Notes: a model not told the origin generated them from the sequence alone. Positions 44,891-54,867 are shown, counted from the stretch's first letter. The stretch: DNA of 64,000 bases from Formosa algae (GCF_001439665.1 NZ_LMAK01000015.1:29750-93749); one strand, 5' to 3'. Translations and numbers: made by a program.

Positions 44891-45337
44891 ATGAAAAACA
44901 TTGTTTTGCTACTCGTATTAATTATAACTGGATCTGTAAACTCTCAAATATTAGAACCCGTTAAGTGGACAACATCTGTAAATAAAATTTCAGATACAGA
45001 ATATGAGTTGGTGGCAACTGCAAATGTAGATAAAGGTTGGCATTTGTATTCTCAAAACGTTCCTGAAAACGGACCAATTCCGACAACCTTTACATTTAAA
45101 GGCAATAAAAATTTCTTAAAAAAAGGAAATACACAAGAAGGAAAAGGTCATGTAGTTGATGATCCTGTGTTTGAAATGAACATCAAGTTTTTTGAAGGTA
45201 AAGCAGATTTTAAACAACGTATTAGAGTAAAAGGCGCAGTGCCTTTTAAAGTACTAGGAACTGTGGAATTCATGGTGTGTGACGATTCCAGATGCCTACC
45301 TCCAACCGAAATAGATTTAGAGTTTGATGTGAAATAA
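44891..45337 (+). CDS. Stand-alone DsbD N-terminal (alpha) domain protein
   Basis: This 148-residue protein has a signal peptide (cleavage near GSVNSQ, residue 18) and an immunoglobulin-like DsbD-alpha fold: VKWTTSVNKISDTEYELV, GWHLYSQNVPENGPIPT. The C-terminal cysteine pair is Cys130 and Cys135 in CDDSRCLPP. In DsbD this domain passes electrons from the membrane part to periplasmic substrates. Here the membrane and thioredoxin-like gamma domains are not fused to it, so it must work with a separate partner. It is flanked by its own candidate promoter and terminator. Confidence 0.85.
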   Translation: MKNIVLLLVLIITGSVNSQILEPVKWTTSVNKISDTEYELVATANVDKGWHLYSQNVPENGPIPTTFTFKGNKNFLKKGNTQEGKGHVVDDPVFEMNIKFFEGKADFKQRIRVKGAVPFKVLGTVEFMVCDDSRCLPPTEIDLEFDVK

Positions 45338-45363
45338 TCTTGCTTAACAACATTTAGAAAATA

Positions 45364-45401
45364 AAAAATCCTTCAACAATTAATATGTTGAAGGATTTTT
45401 T
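45364..45401. terminator. Bidirectional intrinsic terminator
   Basis: The stem AAAAATCCTTCAACA / TGTTGAAGGATTTTT has a 7-base loop. It lies between the convergent DsbD-alpha-like and M28 peptidase genes. Confidence 0.9.
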
Positions 45402-45419
45402 ATTTGAAGTAGATTGTTT

Positions 45420-46979
45420 TTAATTTGAAGCCTTGTCTACAATCAATTTTTGTTCGCGGTTAGCCAGTTCCCATGCTGTATAGAACACTAAGCGCGTTCT
45501 GTTTTCTAATAAATCGTATTGAATTTTATCAGGCGTATCTGTAGGTTTGTGGTAATCGTCGTGCGTTCCGTTAAAATAGAAAATTACAGGGATATTATTC
45601 TTTGCAAAGTTGTAATGGTCTGAGCGGTAGTAAAAGCGGTTAGGATCGTTATCATCATTAAATGTATAATCTAGTTCTACATTACAACACGATTTGTTTA
45701 CATCTTCAGAGATGGTATGCAATTCAGAACTTAATTTATCACTTCCAATTAAATACACATAATTTCTGTTAGAGCTTTCTCGCTTTGGATCTGTTCTACC
45801 AATCATGTCAATGTTTAAATCCACCATCGTTTCGTCTAAAGGAATTATAGGATCGTAGTCTGCGTAATAACTCGAGCCTAAAAGGCCTTTTTCTTCACCT
45901 GTAACGTGAAGAAATAAGATAGAGCGTTTTGGACCTTGTCCATTATCTTTAGCGTTCTTAAAAGCATCTGCAAGCTCTAGTAATGCAACCGTTCCAGAGC
46001 CATCATCATCCGCACCATTGTATACAACTCCATCTTTAATACCTTCATGGTCTAAGTGCGCAGATACAACAATAACTTCGTCTGGTTTTTCAGTACCTTT
46101 AATAAATGCGGCAACATTTTCAGAGTTAAAATCTTCACTCACTTTTTTATAGTCTAAACTGAATGTTGTCTGAATAGTTTGTATACTATTATTTGTAGCG
46201 ATACTTGGTAATATACTCTCGGCTATTGTAGTGTTTATTACAAAATAAAACAAAGATTCTTCTTTAGCTTGTAAACTCATTCTGCCACGAGATTTTCCAT
46301 AGCGATTTGCTGCCATATCGTAAACCTCTGGGGCGTAAAATAAAATGGCTTTTGCTCCTTTTTCTTTAGCTAAGTCTCTTTTTAATGCAAATTCTTGTCT
46401 AAAATTAGACCATTTACTGGTTTCTGTTGTTCCGGATATAACATAGGTGCCATCTTCATTTTTAGGTTCACCAGCTTTAAATAAAACAACCTTACCGTTA
46501 AGGTCTACATCTTTATAATCTGAATAAGAGTCTGTTTCAATACCATAACCTACATACGCAATTTCGTTGGTTTGTATTGACCCTGATTTACTAGGAAGAA
46601 TAGATACGAAATCAGTAATAAGTTCAAAATTGGTATTGTTTATTGCTAAACTTACTTCTGGTGTTTTAATAATTTCAAGGGGAACATCTTGATAATAGTT
46701 ACCATCGGTTTTGGCTGCAGGAATTCCTAAATCTATATAACGTTGTTTTAAAAAGGCGATGGCTTTTTTCTGACCTGGCTGACCTGTTTCTCGACCTTCA
46801 AATTCATCAGAAGCATACACCATTAAATCTGTTTTTAAAGCATCTGCTGTTATGCGTTGGGCATAAAAGTTAACGTCTTTAGTTATTGCTGTGCTTTGTG
46901 TTGTTGTAGAGGTTTCTTGAGTACTTCCACAACTTAAAACTAATGCAGCAGCACTAGCAAGTATGAAGGTTTTTTTCAT
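45420..46979 (-). CDS. M28-family zinc aminopeptidase lipoprotein with PA domain
   Basis: This 519-residue exported peptidase has a lipobox (ALVLSCGS, Cys17). After an N-terminal region (DLMVYASDEFEGRETGQPGQKKA) it carries an inserted protease-associated (PA) domain of about 150 residues (VAYVGYGIETDSYSDY, GKVVLFKAGEPKN). The catalytic core has metal ligands in SAHLDHEG, NGADDDGSGTVAL, TGEEKGLLGS, NIDMIGR and the late His of GTHDDYHKPTD. It should remove N-terminal residues from peptides outside the cytoplasm. It lies 55 bp after a shorter paralogue, apparently in one operon. Confidence 0.9.
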   Translation of the reverse strand: MKKTFILASAAALVLSCGSTQETSTTTQSTAITKDVNFYAQRITADALKTDLMVYASDEFEGRETGQPGQKKAIAFLKQRYIDLGIPAAKTDGNYYQDVPLEIIKTPEVSLAINNTNFELITDFVSILPSKSGSIQTNEIAYVGYGIETDSYSDYKDVDLNGKVVLFKAGEPKNEDGTYVISGTTETSKWSNFRQEFALKRDLAKEKGAKAILFYAPEVYDMAANRYGKSRGRMSLQAKEESLFYFVINTTIAESILPSIATNNSIQTIQTTFSLDYKKVSEDFNSENVAAFIKGTEKPDEVIVVSAHLDHEGIKDGVVYNGADDDGSGTVALLELADAFKNAKDNGQGPKRSILFLHVTGEEKGLLGSSYYADYDPIIPLDETMVDLNIDMIGRTDPKRESSNRNYVYLIGSDKLSSELHTISEDVNKSCCNVELDYTFNDDNDPNRFYYRSDHYNFAKNNIPVIFYFNGTHDDYHKPTDTPDKIQYDLLENRTRLVFYTAWELANREQKLIVDKASN

Positions 46980-47034
46980 AGTAAGCGTTTTTTTGATTAT
47001 TTTAAGTTGATTAGAATTGTTAAATATAAGAGTT

Positions 47035-48090
47035 TTAATCTAAGGGCTTAACATCATCATTTAATGCAGGACGATTGGTTTGATTTGCTAATTGCCAAGC
47101 TGTAACAAATACAAGTTGAGCTCGTTTTTGAAGCAATGAAAAATTAATTTTTTCTACCGTATCCGTCGCTTTATGGTAGTCTGCATGTGTACCATTAAAA
47201 TAAAAAATAACGGGAATGTTATATTTTGCAAAGTTGTAATGATCGGATCTGTAATAGAATCTATTTTCGTCGTTTATGTCATTAAATGTGTAGTCCAATT
47301 CTAAGTTGAAATAGGTTTTATTAGCTTGTTCGGATAATTCATGTAGATCGTCACTTAAGCGATCAGATCCAATTAAATATACATAATCGGATTGATCTAT
47401 ATGTTTATCGTCTACACGCCCAATCATATCAATGTTTAAATCGGCTACGGTATTTTCTAAAGGAAATATGGGGTGTTCTGAATAGTATTTAGAGCCATAT
47501 AGTCCAATTTCTTCGGCAGTTACGTGTAAGAATAAAATACTTCGTTTTGGCTGATAGCCATTTAAAGCGGCTTCTTTAAAGGCTTGAGCAATCTCAAGAA
47601 TAGCAACTGTTCCAGAACCATCATCATCTGCACCATTATAAATTTCACCATTAATAATTCCAACATGATCTAAATGTGCAGAAATTATAACAATTTCTTC
47701 TGGTTTTTCAGAACCTTCAATATAGGCTAAAACATTTTCGGAAGCATTTGTTCCTTTAGGTAAATAAGATGCGGGAATGTCTTGAAAATAGACGGTGTCG
47801 TTGATAGGAGATGCGATGTTTTCGCTAATGTAAAATTGTTTTAAATATTCAGCAGCTTTTTTTTGCCCTGCTGTTCCGGTTGCGCGACCTTCAAATTCAT
47901 CTGAAGCATAAATCTCTAAATGATTTTTTAATTCTTCAGTTGTAATTGTATTTGCATATTTTCTAATCGCTACAGTGTCTTGAGTAGTAATAGCATCTGT
48001 AGATTCCTCTGTTAGACTGCTATCTTTTTTGTCTGTACAAGAGTTGAAAATTAATAAAGCAGGCAGGATAAAAAAGAACTTTAAATACAT
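47035..48090 (-). CDS. M28-family zinc aminopeptidase lipoprotein without PA domain
   Basis: This 351-residue paralogue of the next gene has a lipobox (LLIFNSCTDKK, Cys18), the same N-terminal region (EIYASDEFEGRATGTAGQKKA), and all metal ligands (SAHLDHVG, NGADDDGSGTVAI, TAEEIGLYGS, NIDMIGR, GTHADYHKATD). The PA insertion is cleanly absent: after YFQDIPASYLP the chain goes directly to NVLAYIEGSEKPEEIVI. It is probably active with different substrate access. It starts 6 bp after the stop of the upstream membrane protein gene. Confidence 0.9.
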   Translation of the reverse strand: MYLKFFFILPALLIFNSCTDKKDSSLTEESTDAITTQDTVAIRKYANTITTEELKNHLEIYASDEFEGRATGTAGQKKAAEYLKQFYISENIASPINDTVYFQDIPASYLPKGTNASENVLAYIEGSEKPEEIVIISAHLDHVGIINGEIYNGADDDGSGTVAILEIAQAFKEAALNGYQPKRSILFLHVTAEEIGLYGSKYYSEHPIFPLENTVADLNIDMIGRVDDKHIDQSDYVYLIGSDRLSDDLHELSEQANKTYFNLELDYTFNDINDENRFYYRSDHYNFAKYNIPVIFYFNGTHADYHKATDTVEKINFSLLQKRAQLVFVTAWQLANQTNRPALNDDVKPLD

Positions 48091-48096
48091 ATGTTT

Positions 48097-48486
48097 TTAG
48101 TTTAAAGGTGAATTGGCATTGATTAAATTTAGTGGTGGTTTTTCTTCGACTTCCTCAAGATCATTATCTAAGGAATCGTCGTAGTCTGCATCATCATCGA
48201 AATCGTCTTCTTCTTGGTGTTGTTCCGTAGGAGTAGACTCTTTAATGTCAACAGGAATAAAAATGTATTTGTAAACAGAAAGTATTAACGCGATAGCACT
48301 TAGTAAAATGGCAAGCTGTGAGGTAGATTTAGCTTGTAATTTGTCTGTAGATAACCGCCATCCAAGAACGCCTAAAAGGATTGCCACTAAAGCCACTATA
48401 GTTGCGTATAAAGAAGCAGGAAGCGTTGCTAAAATGGTAGCAACAACAGCTAAGATTAATGCAGAGATGACACTTGTTTTTCTCAT
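48097..48486 (-). CDS. Small membrane protein with acidic C-terminus
   Basis: This 129-residue protein has two or three hydrophobic helices (about residues 6-28, 30-45 and 56-76) and then a strongly acidic tail (EEDDFDDDADYDD and DLEEVEE). No family is recognised. The layout suggests an inner-membrane protein with a charged soluble tail. It is followed at 6 bp by the M28 peptidase genes and is probably cotranscribed with them. Confidence 0.7.
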   Translation of the reverse strand: MRKTSVISALILAVVATILATLPASLYATIVALVAILLGVLGWRLSTDKLQAKSTSQLAILLSAIALILSVYKYIFIPVDIKESTPTEQHQEEDDFDDDADYDDSLDNDLEEVEEKPPLNLINANSPLN

Positions 48487-48576
48487 TGTTTATTGTTTAA
48501 TCTGAAATGTTCTGGATTTTAAATCGAAAATACAACGTTTTTTAAGTATTTTCTAAATATATATTCAAGTTTGAAA

Positions 48577-48616
48577 TAAGAAAAGCCCTTTTGCTATTGA
48601 AAAGGGCTTTTCTTAT
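48577..48616 (-). terminator. Intrinsic terminator of the RND efflux operon
   Basis: The long stem AAGAAAAGCCCTTTT / AAAAGGGCTTTTCTT has a 7-base loop and is located 23 bp beyond the TolC-like stop on the minus strand. Confidence 0.85.
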
Positions 48617-48638
48617 TGAATTTATGTTATAAGCGAGT

Positions 48639-50054
48639 TTATTTCCATCCACCTCCAAGGGCTTCATATAAATCGACTACATTTAATAACTTTTGAAGTT
48701 TACTTTCAACCACATTAAGCTCTGCACTTAAAGCGGCAGTTCTGGCAGTAAGCAAATCTAAATACGTACTTAAACCGTAGTTTAAAAGTTCTTCAGAGTT
48801 TGCTTCAGCTTTTCTTAAGGCTTGAACTTCATTTTCTCTAAACACTATTTTTCTGTTTTCTGCATCATAATTATACAGTGTAGTAGACACTTCGTTACCG
48901 GCAGTAAGTAATGTTTTTTCGAAATTTAAAAGCGCTTGCTCTTGTTGAGCAATGGCAACTTCATGTTGGGTTCTAATGCTACGTTTATTGAATAAAGGTT
49001 GCGCTAAACCACCAACTAAGGTAGAGAAAATAGAATTAGCACTTAACCAATCTTTTAGTTCTAAACTTTGGAATCCGCCTGAAGCTGTTAAAGTTAAAGA
49101 TGGGTAAAACTGACTCTTGGCTACGTTTGTTAACTCAAATGCATTAATTAAAGCATATTCTGCTGCCATTACATCTGGTCTGTTACGAAGCAATATAGAC
49201 GGTACACCAACTTGCATGTCTGTCTCTAATTTTTGGATGTCTAAATCACTTCTTTCAATAGTTTCAGGGCTTCTACCTAATAGCAAACTAAGCGTGTTTT
49301 CTGTAGTGAAAATAGCACTTTCAATATCTATTTTTAAAGCACTGGCACTATTAAATTGCGCAATACTTTGGTCTACCGCAACCTGATTAACTTGTCCAGC
49401 TTCTTTTAACGCTTTAATAGTTTCTACACTTTTTTCACGAGTTAAAATAGACTCGTCTGTAATTTTAAGTTGGGCATCTAGGGCTAATAATTGGTAATAC
49501 GTAGTTGCAATTTGAGCCACTAAAAGTGTTTTTACAGCTTTATGAGCTGCTACAGATTGTAAATAATTTGCGTCTGAAGCTCGTTTAGCACTTCTAATTT
49601 TCCCCCAAATATCTGCTTCCCAAGATAAACTCGCCGTAAAATCGTAAGAATCTAAAGTTCCGCTAAAAATAGATCCGAACTGACTGTTTTCTGAAAACTC
49701 TTGGCGTGTGCCTGTAGCGCTTAAATCTACAGAGGGTAAATATCCTGCTTTGCCTTGTTTGGCGTAAGATGCTGCTGCTACCATTTGTTGAATGGCTATT
49801 CTTATATCAATATTGTTTTGAAGTCCTTCTTCAATATATTGATTTAAATAGGGATCTGTAAACAAATCTTTCCAAGACACATCTGCCATAGACGTACTGT
49901 CTGCAGGTAAATTATCTGTACGGAATAAATCTGGAGTTTCTTCAAACTCTGGTCGTTTATAGTCTTTCGCTACAAAACAACTCTGTAAAGTTATCATGGC
50001 AAAAAGTAAAATCGAAATTTTACCAAATGGGTTATGTTTTATAATTGATATCAT
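48639..50054 (-). CDS. TolC/NodT-family outer-membrane efflux lipoprotein
   Basis: This 471-residue protein is the outer-membrane channel of an RND pump. It carries a lipobox (ITLQSCFVAKDYKRPEF, Cys26) and two OEP repeats made of long helices and barrel strands, with the characteristic SLSWEADIWGKIRSAKRA and LLVAQIATTYYQLLALD in the first half and NRPDVMAAEYALINAFE in the second. It begins 4 bp after the permease gene stop and closes the operon. Confidence 0.93.
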   Translation of the reverse strand: MISIIKHNPFGKISILLFAMITLQSCFVAKDYKRPEFEETPDLFRTDNLPADSTSMADVSWKDLFTDPYLNQYIEEGLQNNIDIRIAIQQMVAAASYAKQGKAGYLPSVDLSATGTRQEFSENSQFGSIFSGTLDSYDFTASLSWEADIWGKIRSAKRASDANYLQSVAAHKAVKTLLVAQIATTYYQLLALDAQLKITDESILTREKSVETIKALKEAGQVNQVAVDQSIAQFNSASALKIDIESAIFTTENTLSLLLGRSPETIERSDLDIQKLETDMQVGVPSILLRNRPDVMAAEYALINAFELTNVAKSQFYPSLTLTASGGFQSLELKDWLSANSIFSTLVGGLAQPLFNKRSIRTQHEVAIAQQEQALLNFEKTLLTAGNEVSTTLYNYDAENRKIVFRENEVQALRKAEANSEELLNYGLSTYLDLLTARTAALSAELNVVESKLQKLLNVVDLYEALGGGWK

Positions 50055-50058
50055 ACGA

Positions 50059-53000
50059 TTATTGTTCTAAATTTTGTTCGATTACAACTGGTTTTTTAGA
50101 TATTTTTTCTTGTAACCATTGGAATAAAATAAATAAGATAGGTATAATAAATACTCCTAAAATAGTTCCTATAAGTAATCCTCCAACAGCACCAGTACCA
50201 ATAGATTTATTACCTTCCGATCCTACACCTTTTGCTAATACTAAAGGCATTAAACCTAAGATAAATGCGAAAGAAGTCATTAAAATTGGTCGTAAACGGG
50301 ATTTTGCACCGTCTATAGCTGCTTCAACTATACTTTCTCCATGGTGTCGTTTTTGTAATGCAATCTCAACAATAAGGATGGCGTTCTTCGCTAACAGTCC
50401 AATAAGCATAATTAGTGAAATTTGGAAATAGATGTTGTTTTCCAATCCTAAAAACTTGGTACTAATGTAAGCTCCAAATACTCCAAATGGTAAAGATAGA
50501 ATTACAGCAAATGGCAGTAAATAACTTTCGTATTGTGCACTTAATAAGAAGTACACAAATAAGATACTTAAAATGAAAATAAATGTAGTTTGGCTACCAG
50601 CATTTACTTCTTCTCGAGTTAATCCAGAATACGCAATTGTATAATTACTTGGTAGTTTTGCAACCTCTTCTTCAATAACTCTAATGGCGTCTCCAGTACT
50701 ATACCCTTCGTTTGTTGCTCCGGTTATACTTGTAGAGTTTAATAAGTTAAATCGTGTTACAGATTGTGGACCGTAAACTCTTTCTAATTTTACAAATTGT
50801 GTAATGGGTGTCATTTCGCCAGTATCTGTTCTAACATACATGCTATTTAAAGCATCTACATTTGCTCTGTCTTCTGGCAGCGCTTGAATATATACTCTAA
50901 ATTGTTTTCCGAATTTAGAAAAATCTGAAGCATAAATTCCACCAATATATCCTTGTAAAGTTGAAAAAATACTAGAAACATCAACTCCTTTTTCTTTAGC
51001 TAATGGCACATTCACTTCCATTTCGTATTGCGGATAACTTGTGTTAAAAGCAGATTGCGCATATTGAATTTCCGGATGACTCATTAAAGCCATTGCAAAA
51101 TCTTGATTGGCTTTATCTAAATCTGTGAATTCGCCTCCAAACTTATCTAATAAGTTCACTTCAAAACCGGCAGAGTTACCAAAACCGCGTATACTAGGAG
51201 GAGAGAAGAAAATAATTTTAGCTTCAGGAACTCCGGCAGCAATACCAAATAATTTCCCGGTAATGGCTTGCGAAGAAAGCGATTCGTCTTCACGTTCACT
51301 CCAGTCGTCTAACTTAATAATTCCCATTCCGTAGTTAGATCCAGTACCATTTATTAAACTTCGACCTTTAATAAAATTGACACCAACAATACCATCTAAA
51401 CCTTCAATTTGAGCATATAGCTTTTTCGCTACAGCATCTGTACGGTCTAAAGATGCACCAGCAGGTAATTCAATATTTGCGAAAATAATACCTCTATCTT
51501 CATTAGGTACAAAACCTGTAGGGGTTGTTTTTGCTGCATAAAATATCCCTGCAACAGCTAAAGCTAAAAGCAATACTGGAACCCATTTTTTTCTAAATAA
51601 AAATTGAAGTGAATTCCCATATTTTTCTGTTGTAGCATTAAATCCTCTGTTAAAAAGCGTGTAAAAACGTTGCACCGGACTTTTACCTTTAAGCTCATGA
51701 TCGTCTTTATGTTCTTTTAATAATAACGCACATAAAGCAGGACTTAAGGTTAAGGCATTTACTGCCGAAATTAAAATGGAAATAATTAAGGTTACCCCAA
51801 ATTGTTCGTAGAATACACCTGTAGGCCCTGTAACAAAAGTAACTGGTATAAATACTGCAGCCATAACCAATGTAATAGATATAATGGCTCCAGAAATTTC
51901 ATTCATGGCAACTAAGGTTGCTTTTTTCGGATTCTTTTCTCCATGATCCATCTTAGCGTGAACGGCTTCTACAACCACAATGGCATCATCGACCACAATA
52001 CCAATGGCGAGGACGAGTGCAAATAAAGTTAAGAGGTTAATAGAGTATCCAAAAACATTCAAGAAGAAAAATGTTCCAATAATAGATACCGGTACTGCAA
52101 TGGCCGGTATTAAAGTTGATCGGAAATCTTGAAGGAAAATAAATACAACTATAAATACCAATATAAAGGCTTCAATTAAAGTGTGAATTACTTTTTCTAT
52201 AGAGGCGTTTAAGAATAAACTCGTATCATAAGGCACAAAAATACCTAATCCTTCTGGCAGGTCTTTTTCTACAGTTTCTAAAGTGGTTTTAATGTTTTCA
52301 ATAATTTCTTGAGCATTAGAACCTTTGGTTTGAAAAATACCCATAAAAACGGCAGGGTTTCCTAAACTCATGGCATTCGCGGCATAAGATTGTGCGTCTA
52401 ATTCAATAGTCGCAACATCTTTCAATCTTAAAAACTGTCCGTTTCCTAAAGCTTTTATAACAATATCGCTGTATTGACTTTCGTCTTTAAAACGTCCACT
52501 ATAGGTTAAAGTATAAGAAAAAGATTCTCCGTTATTCTGACCTAAAGAACCCGCTGCTGCTTCTAAGTTTTGTTCTGCTAAAGCGGCAGAAATATCTGAA
52601 GGAATTAAACCGTAAGCGGCTAATTTTTCTGGTTTCAACCAAATACGCATCGCATAATCTTGTTGTGAAAATACACTAACATCTCCAACACCACTAATAC
52701 GTTGCATGGCGGGAATGACGTTAATTTTTAAATAATTCTGAATAAACGTTGCATCGTAATCATCACTCTCAGAATACATGGAAATAAACATCAAAGCACT
52801 TGTTTCTTGCTTTTGAGTAATTACACCGGTTTGTATAACTTCTTGAGGTAATAATGCTGAAGCTCTTGCTACACGGTTTTGAACGTTTACGGCAGCAATA
52901 TCTGCATCCATTTCTTGATCAAAGTATACGGTGATTTCTGCTGTTCCTGTATTTGATGCTGTAGAGGTAATGTATGTCATTCCTTCTACACCGTTAATTT

Positions 53001-53202
53001 GCTCTTCTATAGGAATAATAACACTCTCTAATACCGTTTCGGCATTTGCACCAGTATAAGATGCAGTAACTTTAATTGTAGGCGGAGCAATATCGGGATA
53101 TTCTTCTATCGGTAGGCTAGTAATACTAATAACTCCTAGTAAAACTATAATGATAGAAATAACCGTTGAAAGTACGGGTCTTTCAATAAATGTTTTTAAC
53201 AT
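50059..53202 (-). CDS. RND efflux permease, AcrB/HAE1 type
   Basis: This 1047-residue proton-driven drug exporter has twelve membrane helices and two large periplasmic loops. The N-terminus MLKTFIERPVLSTVISI and EEYPDIAPPTIKV are typical of HAE1 pumps. The proton-relay aspartates sit in GIVVDDAIVVVEAV (about residues 405-420) and the relay Lys region in the second half is GLLAKNAILIVE. With the adaptor and TolC-like genes it forms a complete tripartite pump. Substrate range cannot be told. Its expression is probably controlled by the GbsR/MarR-type repressor upstream. Confidence 0.95.
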   Translation of the reverse strand: MLKTFIERPVLSTVISIIIVLLGVISITSLPIEEYPDIAPPTIKVTASYTGANAETVLESVIIPIEEQINGVEGMTYITSTASNTGTAEITVYFDQEMDADIAAVNVQNRVARASALLPQEVIQTGVITQKQETSALMFISMYSESDDYDATFIQNYLKINVIPAMQRISGVGDVSVFSQQDYAMRIWLKPEKLAAYGLIPSDISAALAEQNLEAAAGSLGQNNGESFSYTLTYSGRFKDESQYSDIVIKALGNGQFLRLKDVATIELDAQSYAANAMSLGNPAVFMGIFQTKGSNAQEIIENIKTTLETVEKDLPEGLGIFVPYDTSLFLNASIEKVIHTLIEAFILVFIVVFIFLQDFRSTLIPAIAVPVSIIGTFFFLNVFGYSINLLTLFALVLAIGIVVDDAIVVVEAVHAKMDHGEKNPKKATLVAMNEISGAIISITLVMAAVFIPVTFVTGPTGVFYEQFGVTLIISILISAVNALTLSPALCALLLKEHKDDHELKGKSPVQRFYTLFNRGFNATTEKYGNSLQFLFRKKWVPVLLLALAVAGIFYAAKTTPTGFVPNEDRGIIFANIELPAGASLDRTDAVAKKLYAQIEGLDGIVGVNFIKGRSLINGTGSNYGMGIIKLDDWSEREDESLSSQAITGKLFGIAAGVPEAKIIFFSPPSIRGFGNSAGFEVNLLDKFGGEFTDLDKANQDFAMALMSHPEIQYAQSAFNTSYPQYEMEVNVPLAKEKGVDVSSIFSTLQGYIGGIYASDFSKFGKQFRVYIQALPEDRANVDALNSMYVRTDTGEMTPITQFVKLERVYGPQSVTRFNLLNSTSITGATNEGYSTGDAIRVIEEEVAKLPSNYTIAYSGLTREEVNAGSQTTFIFILSILFVYFLLSAQYESYLLPFAVILSLPFGVFGAYISTKFLGLENNIYFQISLIMLIGLLAKNAILIVEIALQKRHHGESIVEAAIDGAKSRLRPILMTSFAFILGLMPLVLAKGVGSEGNKSIGTGAVGGLLIGTILGVFIIPILFILFQWLQEKISKKPVVIEQNLEQ

Positions 53203-53215
53203 ATTTTATGAATTA

Positions 53216-54343
53216 TTAGTTTCTAAATAAGGTTTCAATAGGCTTAGTAACCTCGCTAAAAGGAACTTCGTTTGGTGTGATTACCATATCGTTTCTCACT
53301 TTACCAATTCCAGCTGTAATAATTTTATCGTTGGCATTTACACCAGATTCTATAACGTATAAACCATTTACAGTCGCTTTAATTTCAATAATAGTATTAA
53401 CGGCTTTATTATCTTCTCCTAATTTAAAAAGCATAATTTTTCCTTGTTGCTCGTAAGTGGCTTCTTGAGGCACAACAATAGCATCTTCGTATACTGTTGG
53501 AATTTGTATTTTTCCGCTACTACCGTTTGTAATTAAATGGTTAGGATTTTCAAATACAGCTCTAAGGCTTACTGTACCCGTATTTTGATTTATTTGTCCA
53601 GAACTGGTTTGTATTTTTCCTTTTTCAGAGTACATAGAACCATTAGCTAAAATTAAATTTACATCTGGGTATTTTGTTAACTTTTCTTCTAGAGTCTTAC
53701 CTTCAGCATGTTCTAAAAAGTCTAAATATTGCGTTTCATTTAAACTAAAAAAAGCATATACTTTACTAATATCACTAACAGTTGTTAAGGGTGTAGGATC
53801 GCTCGGGCTAATTAAAGACCCTTCTCTAAAATTAATAGCACCTACAAAACCGTCTACCTGACTTTTAATAGTAGCATAGCCAATGTTTGCGTTTATAGCA
53901 CTATAACTTGCTTTGGCTTGAGCTAAATTTGCTTTAGCAGTTTCTAATTGTACATTACTTATAATACCTTTTTCTACTAGCGGTATTAACTTATCTACTT
54001 CTACTTGAGCAACATTAACACGTGCTTTGGCAGCTCCAGCATCTTGACTTAAAGATTGTGTTTCTAACTTAAATAAAGGCTGTCCTTTTTTTACTGGCTC
54101 ACCTTCATCTACCAAAACTTTTTGTATGTAACCACTAACTTTAGCGCTCACTTTACTGCTTACGATACCAGATATACTAGTAGGAAAAGTTTGAAACGCA
54201 GTAACCGTCTTATTCTGTAATACGGTTACAGGAAAAGTTGGGGCTTGTTGTTGCTGCGGTTGTTCTGTTTTGTTATCTCCACAACTTATAAAAGTTATCG
54301 CTATAAAAAACAGCGATATCAGCATGTAATGTTTATTTTTCAT
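53216..54343 (-). CDS. RND efflux periplasmic adaptor (membrane fusion lipoprotein)
   Basis: This 375-residue AcrA/MexA-type adaptor has a lipobox (ITFISCGDNK, Cys21). The biotinyl-lipoyl-like half motifs VSAKVSGYIQKVLVDEGEPVK (about residues 63-83, split here) and IGYATIKSQVDGFVGAI flank a helical hairpin (AAKARVNVAQVEVDKLIPLVEKG region). A beta-barrel and a membrane-proximal domain follow. It links the permease and TolC-like channel, 13 bp upstream of the permease gene and 23 bp after the regulator. Confidence 0.93.
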   Translation of the reverse strand: MKNKHYMLISLFFIAITFISCGDNKTEQPQQQQAPTFPVTVLQNKTVTAFQTFPTSISGIVSSKVSAKVSGYIQKVLVDEGEPVKKGQPLFKLETQSLSQDAGAAKARVNVAQVEVDKLIPLVEKGIISNVQLETAKANLAQAKASYSAINANIGYATIKSQVDGFVGAINFREGSLISPSDPTPLTTVSDISKVYAFFSLNETQYLDFLEHAEGKTLEEKLTKYPDVNLILANGSMYSEKGKIQTSSGQINQNTGTVSLRAVFENPNHLITNGSSGKIQIPTVYEDAIVVPQEATYEQQGKIMLFKLGEDNKAVNTIIEIKATVNGLYVIESGVNANDKIITAGIGKVRNDMVITPNEVPFSEVTKPIETLFRN

Positions 54344-54366
54344 ATTACTTTTTTTGATTAAGATTT

Positions 54367-54867
54367 CTATTTATTGTACTGTATTTGTTCTATTTTTTCT
54401 TTTAATTTTAAAACCGACTTTGTCACTTCGTCTAAAAAGGTGATGTAATTGTTATGGAATTCTAAGCTGAATTTTTCAGTGTCTTCAACAATCAATTCAT
54501 TGGCTTTCTTTTTATACGATTTCATCTCTTTGTGCAATGCTTTTTCAGAAGACCAATTGACCACCATCTTTTCCATATGTGTTAAAATATGGCAAGCGCT
54601 TACAATGTAATATTTCTTTCTGTCGCCTTGTTTTGTGAAATATTCTAGTTGCTTTAAATCGACTAAATGATTTAAATGTGTTGAGATTGTACTTTTACTA
54701 GCACATAAGTTTGTTACTAAATCATCGAAGGTTGTTCCGCATTTTCCATTCAAAACCACATAAGAAATAATACGACTAGCTACAGGAGGTAGCTGATCTC
54801 GGTTTTCTATAATAACTCCTAATTTTTCTACGAGTTTTTCTTTTTCCTCAAGAAGTTCTTTCTTCAT
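54367..54867 (-). CDS. GbsR/MarR-type transcriptional regulator of the efflux operon
   Basis: This 166-residue winged-helix regulator has its HTH at about residues 38-75 (GKCGTTFDDLVTNLCASKSTISTHLNHL), a wing with YFTKQGDRKKYYIV, and a C-terminal helical dimerisation part (ELIVEDTEKFSLEF). It is the first gene of the four-gene efflux operon. A perfect 9-bp-arm palindrome lies between its -7 region and upstream promoter part, which suggests autorepression and control of the pump. The inducer is unknown. Confidence 0.87.
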   Translation of the reverse strand: MKKELLEEKEKLVEKLGVIIENRDQLPPVASRIISYVVLNGKCGTTFDDLVTNLCASKSTISTHLNHLVDLKQLEYFTKQGDRKKYYIVSACHILTHMEKMVVNWSSEKALHKEMKSYKKKANELIVEDTEKFSLEFHNNYITFLDEVTKSVLKLKEKIEQIQYNK

